Below are positions 48,813 through 57,818 of a DNA stretch of 64,000 nucleotides, piece by piece. A program made the position numbers and the translations under genes. Position 1 is the first letter of the stretch. Each line of letters begins with the position of its first letter. The stretch lies in assembly GCA_017634975.1 (NCBI GenBank), contig JAGBMJ010000016.1, positions 1 to 64,000 on the forward strand, in the 5' to 3' direction. The DNA comes from Lachnospiraceae bacterium. Lineage in GTDB: Bacteria > Bacillota > Clostridia > Lachnospirales > Lachnospiraceae. Under the pieces are notes generated by a model. The model saw nothing but the letters and a program-made list of their open reading frames with translations, was not told where the DNA came from and searched no databases.

Positions 48813-49712
48813 GTGATAAGAGAGTACAGAGGACTGGTAAGAACCAATGAAGACGGATCCGAGATCGTCAACTATGACGATCCCTCTTTTCCTTCCTACA
48901 TCTATGACGGATATATCTACGGCGGCTGCACCTGGGAGAAGGTTCCGCACTTTCACAAAGATGTGGAACTGCTCAGTGTACATTCCTCATGTATGGGCTA
49001 TTCGGTGAACGGAAGCAGCATCTTTCTGGAAAAAGGCGACACGATCTTTGTCAATTCCGATCAGCTGCATTATTCCTATGCCCTACCTCCCAGAGAAGCA
49101 CGCTATATCATCTCCGTTCTGCATCCGCGTATCCTGTGCTCCAACTACGCAGTGGAGTCCAAGGCCATCATGCCCGTGATCAGTAATAAGAAGATCCCCT
49201 ACATCCATTTCCGTAACGGAGACCGCGATGCTGCGGATATCCAGGCTCTGATGTTTGAACTGCACCACAAATCCCTGGGAAATGAATTTCTGATCACCAA
49301 AACTTTTTTTGAGATCTGGGAGATCATCCTAAACCGCTTTAATGAGTCCGGCCGCTTCAGCCAGGACGAAACGGTAAATCAGGATCTGCATAACGAAGTG
49401 CTGAAAGCCATGATGAACTATGTCGACAAAAACTACATGAACAATATCACGCTGACGGAGATCGCATCGGCCGGCGGCATCAGTAAATCGCTGTGCAATT
49501 CCATATTCAATAAATATACGCAGATGACGCCGATCGAGTATATCATGCACTATCGCACCAGAAAAGTGGCTGATCTGCTGCAGTCCGGCGATCTTTCCAT
49601 GTCGGAGATCGCAGAGCAGACCGGCTTTTCCAATGCCAGTTATATGGCCGAAACTTTTAAAAAGTTTTACATGCTCTCTCCTCGCGAATACAAAAAAGCA
49701 ATGGAACAATAA
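48813..49712 (+). CDS. AraC family transcriptional regulator
   Basis: A 299-residue regulator. An N-terminal cupin-type sensor domain (FHKDVELLSVHSSCMGYSVN) is followed by the C-terminal AraC domain with NITLTEIASAGGISKSLCNS and SMSEIAEQTGFSNASYMAET, then FKKFYMLSPREYKKA. It starts at GTG, 11 bases after an AGGAGG site. It is transcribed away from the ABC operon, so it may control that operon or a sugar system; the ligand is unknown. Confidence 0.9.
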   Translation: MIREYRGLVRTNEDGSEIVNYDDPSFPSYIYDGYIYGGCTWEKVPHFHKDVELLSVHSSCMGYSVNGSSIFLEKGDTIFVNSDQLHYSYALPPREARYIISVLHPRILCSNYAVESKAIMPVISNKKIPYIHFRNGDRDAADIQALMFELHHKSLGNEFLITKTFFEIWEIILNRFNESGRFSQDETVNQDLHNEVLKAMMNYVDKNYMNNITLTEIASAGGISKSLCNSIFNKYTQMTPIEYIMHYRTRKVADLLQSGDLSMSEIAEQTGFSNASYMAETFKKFYMLSPREYKKAMEQ

Positions 49713-49723
49713 AGGGTGATGCT

Positions 49724-50632
49724 ATGAAAATTGACCGACTGATCGGAATCCTGTCCATATTGTTACAAAAAGATAAAGTGACCTGCACGGAGCTGGCGGA
49801 AAAATTTGAAGTATCCCGCCGCACGATCCTGCGCGATATCGATTCCCTGAATATCGCAGGGATACCCATTGTATCCGAGGCCGGCCAGGGCGGCGGTATC
49901 TCGATCATGAACGGCTATAAGGTCGACCGCACACTCCTTTCTTCGGAAGATATGCAGGCGATCCTTTCCGGCCTGCAGAGCCTCGATAGTATCAGCGGCA
50001 CCAACCGCTACCGTCAGCTGATGGAGAAACTCTCTGCCGAAGAATCCGCTTCCGTATATGCCGATAACGATATCATCATCGACTTATCCAGCTGGGACAA
50101 ATCTCTGGTCTCCGACAAGATCGAACTGATCAAAAAAGCCATGGAACAGCGACGCGTTATCTCGTTTTGTTATTATTCGCAAAACGGTGAAAGTACGCGC
50201 ATGATCGAACCATACCATCTGGTCTTCCAGTGGTCCTCCTGGTATGTCTGGGGATACTGCACCAAACGCAGGGATTACCGCATGTTCAAGCTCACACGTA
50301 TGACCGATCTGTGTCTTACCGAACAGTCCTGCAAAGAACGGGATGTTCCGGAATATACCTGTGATAAACTGCGCCATACCAAAGGCGAGATCTCGGCAAC
50401 GGTGCGTTTTGACAACTCCCTGAAATGGCGGATGATCGATGAGTTCGGTGCCGATCTGATCCGATATGATGATGACGGAAAGATTCTGCTGGAACTGTCC
50501 TGGGAAGATGCGCCTTCGTTTTACCGCTATATCCTTTCCTTCGGAGACAATGCAGAGATCATCGCCCCCAAAGAGCTCCGGAACGGCTTTACGGATCTGG
50601 TAAAAAAAATATCCGGAAAATATGAAATGTGA
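49724..50632 (+). CDS. YafY-type regulator (HTH_11 and WYL domains)
   Basis: A 302-residue protein: an N-terminal winged helix (KDKVTCTELAEKFEVSRRTI) and a WYL domain (VISFCYYSQNGE, YHLVFQWSSWYVWGYC). WYL domains bind nucleotides or other ligands and control transcription. It lies 11 bases after the AraC gene and is likely co-transcribed. Its target is unknown. Confidence 0.9.
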   Translation: MKIDRLIGILSILLQKDKVTCTELAEKFEVSRRTILRDIDSLNIAGIPIVSEAGQGGGISIMNGYKVDRTLLSSEDMQAILSGLQSLDSISGTNRYRQLMEKLSAEESASVYADNDIIIDLSSWDKSLVSDKIELIKKAMEQRRVISFCYYSQNGESTRMIEPYHLVFQWSSWYVWGYCTKRRDYRMFKLTRMTDLCLTEQSCKERDVPEYTCDKLRHTKGEISATVRFDNSLKWRMIDEFGADLIRYDDDGKILLELSWEDAPSFYRYILSFGDNAEIIAPKELRNGFTDLVKKISGKYEM

Positions 50633-50709
50633 CAGACTGTTGTCACATTATCTTTTGTATCCTTGGTATATCAAAAAACAAATCAAACAATATACGGAGG
50701 ATATGATTT

Positions 50710-51159
50710 ATGGATTACGAAATTGTAGAACTGAAAGAAACGAAGATCGCAGGATTGACCGCACGCACCAACAATACCGCACCGGATATGGGTGCCGTGA
50801 TCGGCGGGTTGTGGCAGAAATTTTTCTCGGAAAACAGATATGCGGCGATCCCCGGCAAGATCACCGGAAAAACCATGGGGATCTATACGGATTACGCCGG
50901 CAACGAACACGACGATTACACAGTTATGACCGGCTGCGCGGTAGAAGGTGATGTTCCGGAAGGCTTTGAAGTGCGTACCTTACCGGCCGGTAAATATGCC
51001 AAATTTGTGGTCATCGGCAATATGGTCACTGCCGTTGGCGAATTCTGGCAGAAACTGTGGCAGCTGCCGTTAGACCGCACTTATGTATTTGACTTCGAAG
51101 AATACCAGAACGCCGATCCCGATCACTGCGAAGTACACATCTATATTGGGATCAAGTAA
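50710..51159 (+). CDS. GyrI-like / effector-binding domain protein
   Basis: A 149-residue single-domain protein of the GyrI-like family (AraC effector-binding fold): IAGLTARTNNTAPDMGAVIG, IYTDYAGNEHDDYTVMTGCA and YVFDFEEYQNADPDHCEVHI. Members bind hydrophobic small molecules or hydrolyse esters of them. It follows the WYL regulator by 77 bases and has its own CGGAGG ribosome binding site. Whether it works with the WYL regulator is open. Confidence 0.85.
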   Translation: MDYEIVELKETKIAGLTARTNNTAPDMGAVIGGLWQKFFSENRYAAIPGKITGKTMGIYTDYAGNEHDDYTVMTGCAVEGDVPEGFEVRTLPAGKYAKFVVIGNMVTAVGEFWQKLWQLPLDRTYVFDFEEYQNADPDHCEVHIYIGIK

Positions 51160-51183
51160 ATCATTATGATGAGGTAAAACAAA

Positions 51184-51753
51184 ATGCCGAATGTATACGA
51201 AAACTGTCCTGTCTTTGAAAACGAAAGGTTTCGGATGCGTCTGATCCGAAAGGAAGATGCCGCAGACCTGTTAGAAGTGTACAGCGATAAAAACGCTCTG
51301 CCGTTCTTTAACAGCGATAACTGCAAGGGGGATAACTTCTATTACCCTACTCTGGAAAAAATGGCAGGTGCCGTTGATTTCTGGATACAGTCCTATATTG
51401 ACAAATGGTTCGTCCGCTGGACGATCCTCGATAAATCCGTTTCCAAAGCCATCGGAACAATCGAAATGTTCCGCCGTTTATCCGACGATGCTTTTAACGA
51501 AGTGGGGTTGTTGCGTCTGGATGTGCGCAGCGATTATGAGTGTTCGGAGATACTGCAGGAACTGTTTACACTTTGTGTACCGCCCGCTTATGAACTGTTT
51601 GACTGCAGTGAAGTCGTTTCCAAGATCCCGCTCTATGCGGTGGAACGAGCCGGTGCTGCCGAAAAATATGGTTTCCGGAAATCCGAAGAACTGCTGATCG
51701 GCGGTGAAGACCATTACGCTTACAATGGTTATTGGACGGTTCGTCGTTCTTAA
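51184..51753 (+). CDS. GNAT family N-acetyltransferase
   Basis: A 189-residue protein with a RimJ/RimL-type GNAT start (FENERFRMRLIRKEDAADLL) and a late PLYAVERAGAAEKYGFRKSE motif. The acetyl-CoA loop region is weak (LRLDVRSDYECSEILQELFT), so activity is less sure. It lies 24 bases after the GyrI-like gene and ends in the bidirectional terminator. Confidence 0.75.
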   Translation: MPNVYENCPVFENERFRMRLIRKEDAADLLEVYSDKNALPFFNSDNCKGDNFYYPTLEKMAGAVDFWIQSYIDKWFVRWTILDKSVSKAIGTIEMFRRLSDDAFNEVGLLRLDVRSDYECSEILQELFTLCVPPAYELFDCSEVVSKIPLYAVERAGAAEKYGFRKSEELLIGGEDHYAYNGYWTVRRS

Positions 51754-51757
51754 AGTC

Positions 51758-51796
51758 AAAAAAGGAGCGGTAACATCAGTTTTCCGCTCCTTTTTT
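51758..51796. terminator. Bidirectional terminator
   Basis: GGAGCGG and CCGCTCC pair and are flanked by A6 and T6. It lies between the converging GNAT and CPBP genes and overlaps the CPBP stop region. Confidence 0.88.
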
Positions 51797-52402
51797 CTTT
51801 TTCCGGATCTCCAGCATCTTTTCGATCTCGTTCTCTCTGCTGTAATAATATGTCAGATAGATTCCCATTGCAATGACCAGCAACAGATCCACAACCGATG
51901 CAAGAGTAATGCCGTGTATGACGAGCCCGCTTTCATCCGTCGCCCCCACTTCAGACAACGCAATGATATCGTGTAATGTATGAAGGATCATCCCGGGCAG
52001 TATATGCCGCGTGCGCAGAAAGAGCAGGCCAAATGCCGTCCCCATTGCCATGGCGGAGATCATCTGCATAATGCTTACGTCAATCCCGGCACCGTAAAAG
52101 ATATTGCCTCCATGCGCCAGTGCAAAGATCACGGTAGAAATCATCAGTGCCCGGTACAACTGTTTCTTCTCTCTTCGCTTCCGCAGCAATACTGAGATGA
52201 TCAAAAGACGAAAGATCAGTTCCTCCAAAATCCCCGCAGCAAAAGATGCATACAGCTTCTCCGTAGACGGAAATGCAAACTCCGCATGCTCCGTAAGTAT
52301 CCCAAATACAGCTGAAGCGCTCCAATAAACGACAAACGCAATGAAAAACCGAAGTATTACGTTCAGAGTATCGGTTATGCGATCCTCTTTCTTACTCTCC
52401 AT
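51776..52402 (-). CDS. CPBP family intramembrane glutamic endopeptidase
   Basis: A 208-residue membrane protein with about five segments. CPBP motifs: GILEELIFRLLIISVLL (EExxxR), VIFALAHGGNIFYG and GMILHTLHDIIALS. It lies two bases after the DUF362 gene and is likely co-transcribed with it. Its C-terminus is a basic KKKKG tail. The substrate is unknown. Confidence 0.85.
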   Translation of the reverse strand: MESKKEDRITDTLNVILRFFIAFVVYWSASAVFGILTEHAEFAFPSTEKLYASFAAGILEELIFRLLIISVLLRKRREKKQLYRALMISTVIFALAHGGNIFYGAGIDVSIMQMISAMAMGTAFGLLFLRTRHILPGMILHTLHDIIALSEVGATDESGLVIHGITLASVVDLLLVIAMGIYLTYYYSRENEIEKMLEIRKKKKGAEN

Positions 52403-52404
52403 AT

Positions 52405-53529
52405 TTATTTCATCGTTACCAGTTCGTATTCTCTGGAGCCGACACCGATCTTTTCCGCATGCTCAAGCGTCTCTTCCCAGGATACATTATGATTACTGTT
52501 GTGCCATACATCGCCATGATCGTGGAAATGTTCGCTCGCCATGTTATCGCCCAGCTGACTGTTGCGGATCGGTTCCGCCTTCTGACACAGATCCACGCAG
52601 GCCTGATCCAGCGCTACCGGATCAAACGACGCCAGCATACCGATATCCGGCAGGATCGGTGCATCATTCTCACCATGGCAGTCACAGTTCGGTGATACAT
52701 CCGTGATCAGACTGATATGAAAACTCGGTCTGTCCGAGATCACGGCTGCGGTATACTCTGCCATCTTTCTGCCGAGCAATGCCGCCGCATTCCAGTTATC
52801 ATTTTCAATGGCGTCAAATCCGCAAGCCCCGATGCAGCGCCCACAGCCCTTGCACTTATCCGGATCGATCCATGCCTTGTTTCCGTTATACACGATCGCA
52901 TCGGATCCGCATTCCTTCGTGCATCTGCGGCATCCCCTGCACTTATCTTCGATCACATGCGGATGTCCGCTGTTATGCTGCTGCATCTTGCCTGCTCGGC
53001 TGCCGCAGCCCATACCGATATTTTTGATCGCACCGCCGAAACCGGCCTGCTCATGCCCTTTGAAATGGTTCAGGGAGATCACGATATCCGCATCCATCAC
53101 CGCACGTCCGATATAGGCTTCCTTGCAATACTCACCGTTCGGTACCGGCACGGCGACATCGTCCGTTCCGCGCAGACCGTCTGCGATCAGGATCTGGCAG
53201 CCCGTCGTGATCGTGTTGAAGCCGTTGATGTTTGCACAATCCAGATGCTCCAAGGCATGCTTGCGGCTCCCCGGATACAGGGTATTACAGTCCGTCAGAA
53301 ACGGCAGTCCGCCGCCCTCCTTGACCACATCGGCAACTGCTTTGGCATAATTAGGTCTTAAATAGGCCAGATTGCCCAATTCCCCGAAATGCATCTTGAT
53401 CGCTACGAACTTTCCGTCCATATCGATCGAACCGATCCCGGCCATGCGGATCAGCTTCTGCAGCTTCGCCGGCAGGCTGACACCCAATACCGTTCTGAAA
53501 TCCGTAAAGTACACTTTTGATCGTTCCAT
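52405..53529 (-). CDS. DUF362 protein with a 2[4Fe-4S] ferredoxin domain
   Basis: A 374-residue protein. The DUF362 domain (KMHFGELGNLAYLRPNYAKA and DIVISLNHFKGHEQAGFGGA) holds a ferredoxin segment at about residues 190-245: CRGCRRCTKECG and CKGCGRCIGACG. The DUF362 fold was first seen as an iron-sulfur protein of unknown function. It would be a redox protein of the cytoplasm. It is followed by the CPBP gene. Confidence 0.88.
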   Translation of the reverse strand: MERSKVYFTDFRTVLGVSLPAKLQKLIRMAGIGSIDMDGKFVAIKMHFGELGNLAYLRPNYAKAVADVVKEGGGLPFLTDCNTLYPGSRKHALEHLDCANINGFNTITTGCQILIADGLRGTDDVAVPVPNGEYCKEAYIGRAVMDADIVISLNHFKGHEQAGFGGAIKNIGMGCGSRAGKMQQHNSGHPHVIEDKCRGCRRCTKECGSDAIVYNGNKAWIDPDKCKGCGRCIGACGFDAIENDNWNAAALLGRKMAEYTAAVISDRPSFHISLITDVSPNCDCHGENDAPILPDIGMLASFDPVALDQACVDLCQKAEPIRNSQLGDNMASEHFHDHGDVWHNSNHNVSWEETLEHAEKIGVGSREYELVTMK

Positions 53530-53590
53530 CCGCTTCCTCCTTTTTTACCTTTTTTTATCTTTTTTCTGCTTTGATCTTACGCTTTCTCTT

Positions 53591-54184
53591 TTATTCTGCA
53601 GCAAGTTCTTCATTAATGGTATCTTCAGAGGCTGCCATTGCCTGCAGAGTCATTTCAAGCAGTTTATCGAGTTCCCAGCCAAGCTGTACTGCTCCGCGCT
53701 CGATCACCTCCCTGGAGCAGCCGGCAGCAAAGCCCTTGCTCTTGTACTTTTTCTTTAAGGACTTGAGCTCCATATCCTTGGTGCTCTTGGAAGGCCGCAT
53801 AAGGGCAGCGGCACCGATCAGTCCCGTAAGTTCATCTGCCGCAAAAAGTACCTTCTCCATCTCATGAACCGGTTCCACATCGATCGTTGTACCACAGCCT
53901 ACAGTGATGCCATAACCGTGAGAGCACACCGCATGGATGATATCATCGCTTACGCCTCCCTCTTTAAGGAGTTCGGGTGCCTTCAGGCAATGCTCTTCCG
54001 GATACAGTTCAAAATCGATATCATGCAAAAGTCCCACGATGCCCCAGTATTCCGCATCCTCTCCATATCCCAGTTCCTTCGCATACCATTTCATGACCGC
54101 CTCAACCGTCAGGGCATGCTGAATATGAAACGGATCCTTATTGTATTTTTTTAAAAGTGTAAATGCTTCCTCTCTTGTGATCAT
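53591..54184 (-). CDS. HD domain hydrolase
   Basis: A 197-residue HD-fold protein. The metal-binding motif is HALTVEAVMKWYA (H), GLLHDIDFELYPEEH (HD) and the later D (AADELTGL). Members cleave phosphate from nucleotides or related compounds. It overlaps the HAD gene by four bases, so the two hydrolases form a translational pair. The substrate is unknown. Confidence 0.85.
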   Translation of the reverse strand: MITREEAFTLLKKYNKDPFHIQHALTVEAVMKWYAKELGYGEDAEYWGIVGLLHDIDFELYPEEHCLKAPELLKEGGVSDDIIHAVCSHGYGITVGCGTTIDVEPVHEMEKVLFAADELTGLIGAAALMRPSKSTKDMELKSLKKKYKSKGFAAGCSREVIERGAVQLGWELDKLLEMTLQAMAASEDTINEELAAE

Positions 54185-54849
54185 TTTTTTCCTCCTTCGT
54201 TGCCGATATACCGGATCACGTCGTTTAAGCTTGGCAATACCACTTCTGCCAGCTCTTTCATCTCCTCATCTGCCGGAAGCAGATCCGGTACCATGATTGC
54301 CCTTAGCCCACCGGCCTGCGCAGACCGGATACCGTTGTAGGAATCTTCGATCGCAAATGCATTCTGCGGATCCACGCCGATCTTTTCACAGGCCATCCGG
54401 TAGATCTCCGGATCGGGCTTACTTTTCGTCACCATATCTCCGGTGATGATCTCGTCGAAATACTTCAGGATCCCTGCCTGCTCCAGCTGATACAATACCG
54501 TCTGTCTCCGGGTCGAAGTTGCAAGGGCGATCTTTTTTCCCTGCTCTTTCAGATAGTCCAGCAGTTCAAATACGCCCGCCTTGACCGGCAGCTTTCCGTT
54601 ATCGTATCTTTCATGAAAGATCACGGATGCTTCATGTGCAAATTCTTCATAAGGAAACTCCGCTCCATACGCTTCCAGCATGATCTCTCTGGTCCGACTC
54701 ATCGTCGTCCCGGTACATGCCAGAAAATTCTTCTCGATCTCTTTGATCCCGTATTTATCTGCGATCTCCTTCCAGCACTCAAATACACAACGCTCCGAAT
54801 CAAAGATCACACCATCCATATCAAAAACTACTGCATCATATACTGCCAT
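54181..54849 (-). CDS. HAD family phosphatase (beta-phosphoglucomutase-like)
   Basis: A 222-residue HAD hydrolase. Motif I is VVFDMDGVIFDSE (DxDxV), motif II IALATSTRRQTV (S/T), motif III near KSKPDPEIYRMA (K), and motif IV AIEDSYNGIRSAQAGGLR (D). The helical cap between motif I and II is of the beta-phosphoglucomutase type. Start at the ATG at 54849, with a GGGGAG ribosome binding site, rather than at the longest frame. Substrate probably a sugar phosphate or other small phosphate. Confidence 0.88.
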   Translation of the reverse strand: MAVYDAVVFDMDGVIFDSERCVFECWKEIADKYGIKEIEKNFLACTGTTMSRTREIMLEAYGAEFPYEEFAHEASVIFHERYDNGKLPVKAGVFELLDYLKEQGKKIALATSTRRQTVLYQLEQAGILKYFDEIITGDMVTKSKPDPEIYRMACEKIGVDPQNAFAIEDSYNGIRSAQAGGLRAIMVPDLLPADEEMKELAEVVLPSLNDVIRYIGNEGGKK

Positions 54850-54902
54850 AAGCACATCTCCCCTCTTTATTTTCCAAATCAACAGTATAGCAGAAACTGC
54901 TT

Positions 54903-57557
54903 CTATGACAAAGTCCCCCGAAACTGCTTCATCAGCTGATCCAGCTCCTGATCTACCGCCAGTTTCAGTTCCCTGGCAGACATCCGCCGGCAGTTGCTGC
55001 CCCATGCAGCGCCCTGGATCAGCAGATCCGAAGTAGCGACCGTCATATCGTATTGTCGGCCATACTGCGCCGCCATACGTTCAATGTACTGGTCTGCTGT
55101 CTGTCCTTCTCCGGTATACACAACCTTCAGTCCCGAAAGATCCTGTTCCGAACTCTTCCGGCCTTTGACACGATAGGCATCAAAGACCAGGACCACCTCG
55201 CTGCCGAGTGCCCCCTGATAATTCGACATAATGTCGATCAGCTCATCCCTCGCGCTGTCGATATTGACCGCTGCCAGTCCTTTCAGTTCCTCCCAGGCAT
55301 AGATGATATTGTACCCGTCCACGACCAGCAGTTTTTTCTTGCGCGCTACCGGCTGATAGGAATACTCTGCCGTATCGTCTGCCATGATATTCTTATTCTC
55401 CCGTTCCCCGATGCCCTTACGCTTCTCATGCTCCGCCCGGATATTGGTATCGCTGTTGGAATAAAACGTACGGTTTAAGATCGCATCCACTTCATCCGTT
55501 CCGATGCTGCCCGTCTCTGCCTGCTGCCGCTGCCGTGGCATAAAACTCTGCTCTTCCCTGCGGATATTGTTTTCGGAAAAAGGCTGGTAATCGCTCTCCA
55601 CATGCATATAGTCACGTACCTGCTGCCACGGTACTACGAACCCCGCTCCGTGCGCACAAAAGACCGAGTCCGGGGTATTGCGCAGATCGCTCTCCGGCAG
55701 ATACTTCGCCTTTTCGATCACTTCTTCCGCATTATGACAGGGTCCGTACCCGGCCAGTTCCAGGGAGATCTGTCCCATTCCCTGCGTATAAGCCGCCAGA
55801 TCTTTTGCATAATTGCGGATCGCACTGACCGGTGCCGTCCCGTTCAGGATCGCCGTCTCCGTACCGGTCTCCGGAGCCTCCATACTGCCATGCATATTTT
55901 CCACATCGGTCATGGCACGTCCCAGACTGCCGGTGGGCAGCTCCATCCGGAAGCGGTAGAACGGCTCCAGCAAAATGCTCTCAGCCTGCATCAGTCCCTG
56001 TCGTACCGCACGGTAGGTCGCCTGCCGGAAATCGCCGCCCTCAGTATGTTTCGGATGCGCGCGACCGGTCAGGATACGGATCTTCATATCCGTAATGGGG
56101 CTGCCGGTCAGCACGCCTCTGTGTATCTTTTCCTTCAGATGCGTAAGCACCAGCCTCTGCCAGTTTTTATCCAAAATATCTTCACTGCACAGGCTTCCGA
56201 AATGCAGACCGCTCCCCCGCTCATCCGGCTCCAGCAGCAGATGTATCTCCGCATAATGCCGCAGCGGTTCGAAATGTCCGATCCCTTCCACCGGAGCAGC
56301 GATCGTCTCCTTATAAACCACCGAGCCTTCATCAAAACGAATGGCGATCCCGAAACGGTCCGACACCGTTCGCTTCAGCACTTCCAGCTGTACCTCACCC
56401 ATCACGCGGATCTGGATCTCTCTCCTGCCTTTCCCACTTTCTTCATCGCAGAAGATCCGAAGCTGCGGATCCTCTTCCTCCAGAATACGCAGTTTTGCAA
56501 GCAGCACCGTATCATCGGTACCATCCTCCGCCAGCACACGATAGGAGAGCACCGGTTCCAGAAAGCCCGGGGTATTTCCGGCCAGAGCCCCCAGTCCCAT
56601 ACCGATCCTTGTTTCATTCAGTCCGGTCACTGCACCGATCCGCCCTGCCGGCAGTTCCGTCACGGTTTCATATTTTTCACCGGAATAGATGCGGATCTGA
56701 TTAACTTTTTCCCTAACCGGTTCTGCCTCACTTCCCACATACTCCAGCACATCCCTTCCGTGCAGTACACCACCCAGGATCTTCAGATAGGTCAGGCGCT
56801 CCCCTTTGGCATCCCGGCTGATCTTGAATACCCTTGCCGCAAAGTCTTCCCCATAGGAGGACTCCGGAGCATACTCCGCCAGCGCCTGCAGCAGGATATC
56901 CACGCCTTCCATCTTCAGTGCCGATCCGAAAAAGACCGGAAACAGTTTGCGCTCCTGCAGTAAGCTTCCGATTTCGTTTTTTTCCGGTGCAAACGCCCCT
57001 GCCAGATACTCTTCCATCAGCGCATCGTCACAGACGGCAACCGCCTCCAGATCCTCTTCTGAAAACCCGGTAAACGCCCGGCTGAAATCCACACAGTTTT
57101 CGTGAAGCCGTTTTTTCAACTCTGCCAGTACAGCTTCCCCATCTGCCCCTGGCTGGTCCATCTTATTAACAAAGAGGATCACAGGGATCCTGTAACGCTG
57201 AAGCAATGACCATATGGTCAGCGTATGGCCTTTCACCCCATCTGCCGCACTCACCACCAGGATACACAGATCCAGCACCTGCAGCACACTCTCTGCCTCC
57301 GCCGAAAAATCCACATGCCCCGGCGTATCGAGCAGTGTGATCTCCAGATCCTGATACGTCAATTCCGCCTGTTTGGATACGATGGTGATCCCGCGCTCCC
57401 GTTCCTGCACGTTATGATCCAGAAAACTGTCCCGCGAATCGACACGTCCGGCTTTACGCAGCACTCCCGTCTTATACAGCAGCGCCTCAGTCAGCGTTGT
57501 CTTGCCCGCATCCACGTGGGCTAATATCCCCAGATTGATATGTCTCTTACTTTCCAT
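54903..57557 (-). CDS. Tet(M)-like translation factor GTPase fused to an NYN/PIN nuclease domain
   Basis: An 884-residue protein. Residues 1-660 follow EF-G/Tet(M) ribosomal protection factors: G1 AHVDAGKTTL, G3 DTPGHVDF, G4 NKMD, then EF-G domains II to V. The last 170 residues form an NYN domain (LLVVDGYNIIYAWEELKGLA, VVLVFDAYRV, DMTVATSDLLIQGAAWGSNC) like YacP/Rae1, an mRNA endonuclease that acts at the ribosome A site. A basic linker joins them. The GTPase part would bind ribosomes and the NYN part may cut RNA there. Tetracycline resistance cannot be claimed. The fusion is seen in Clostridia, but I know of no characterised example. Confidence 0.85.
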   Translation of the reverse strand: MESKRHINLGILAHVDAGKTTLTEALLYKTGVLRKAGRVDSRDSFLDHNVQERERGITIVSKQAELTYQDLEITLLDTPGHVDFSAEAESVLQVLDLCILVVSAADGVKGHTLTIWSLLQRYRIPVILFVNKMDQPGADGEAVLAELKKRLHENCVDFSRAFTGFSEEDLEAVAVCDDALMEEYLAGAFAPEKNEIGSLLQERKLFPVFFGSALKMEGVDILLQALAEYAPESSYGEDFAARVFKISRDAKGERLTYLKILGGVLHGRDVLEYVGSEAEPVREKVNQIRIYSGEKYETVTELPAGRIGAVTGLNETRIGMGLGALAGNTPGFLEPVLSYRVLAEDGTDDTVLLAKLRILEEEDPQLRIFCDEESGKGRREIQIRVMGEVQLEVLKRTVSDRFGIAIRFDEGSVVYKETIAAPVEGIGHFEPLRHYAEIHLLLEPDERGSGLHFGSLCSEDILDKNWQRLVLTHLKEKIHRGVLTGSPITDMKIRILTGRAHPKHTEGGDFRQATYRAVRQGLMQAESILLEPFYRFRMELPTGSLGRAMTDVENMHGSMEAPETGTETAILNGTAPVSAIRNYAKDLAAYTQGMGQISLELAGYGPCHNAEEVIEKAKYLPESDLRNTPDSVFCAHGAGFVVPWQQVRDYMHVESDYQPFSENNIRREEQSFMPRQRQQAETGSIGTDEVDAILNRTFYSNSDTNIRAEHEKRKGIGERENKNIMADDTAEYSYQPVARKKKLLVVDGYNIIYAWEELKGLAAVNIDSARDELIDIMSNYQGALGSEVVLVFDAYRVKGRKSSEQDLSGLKVVYTGEGQTADQYIERMAAQYGRQYDMTVATSDLLIQGAAWGSNCRRMSARELKLAVDQELDQLMKQFRGTLS

Positions 57558-57651
57558 ATATGCTCTATCCTTTCACTTAGTCTTATTTTAAGCGATAATC
57601 CCCGCTTTTTCAAACGGCTTTTCTCCTCCGTACAAATTCATGTTTATCGGT

Positions 57652-57721
57652 GAGCCATGGGGACGGTTCTTGTGGCAACAAGATCGAAGATCTTTAGCCA
57701 CAAGAACCGTCCCTGTGGCTC
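57652..57721. repeat. GGGACGGTTC palindrome (REP-like), copy 2
   Basis: A long hairpin with arms that share GGGACGGTTCTTGTGGC / GCCACAAGAACCGTCCC and a 20-base loop, closed further by GAGCCA / TGGCTC. It lies between the oppositely oriented GTPase and GH43 genes. The core equals that of the hairpin at 45846-45881. Confidence 0.85.
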
Positions 57722-57818
57722 GCCGACTCGACAAACCGGAATTTATCAGCTTTTGGTTGGCAGGGCAAAATATGATATGTTAGAATGTAGGTATCTATTT
57801 GAAAGGGGGGATTCCGAA

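Noticed and set aside
48789-48813. An alternative ATG start at 48803 for the AraC regulator
   Set aside because: It is in another frame and stops after about 15 codons; the GTG at 48813 opens the regulator frame.
54850-55005. A 52-residue N-terminal extension of the HAD phosphatase
   Set aside because: It overlaps the 3' end of the GTPase gene in another frame and does not resemble HAD proteins; the ATG at 54849 begins the conserved domain.
54903-57557. A tetracycline resistance gene
   Set aside because: Only the Tet(M)-like architecture is seen. Many Clostridia have such factors in the chromosome without resistance, and this one has an extra nuclease domain.
57657-57818. A 54-residue N-terminal extension of the GH43 enzyme
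   Set aside because: It runs through the REP-like hairpin and lacks a ribosome binding site; the ATG at 57819 has a strong one.
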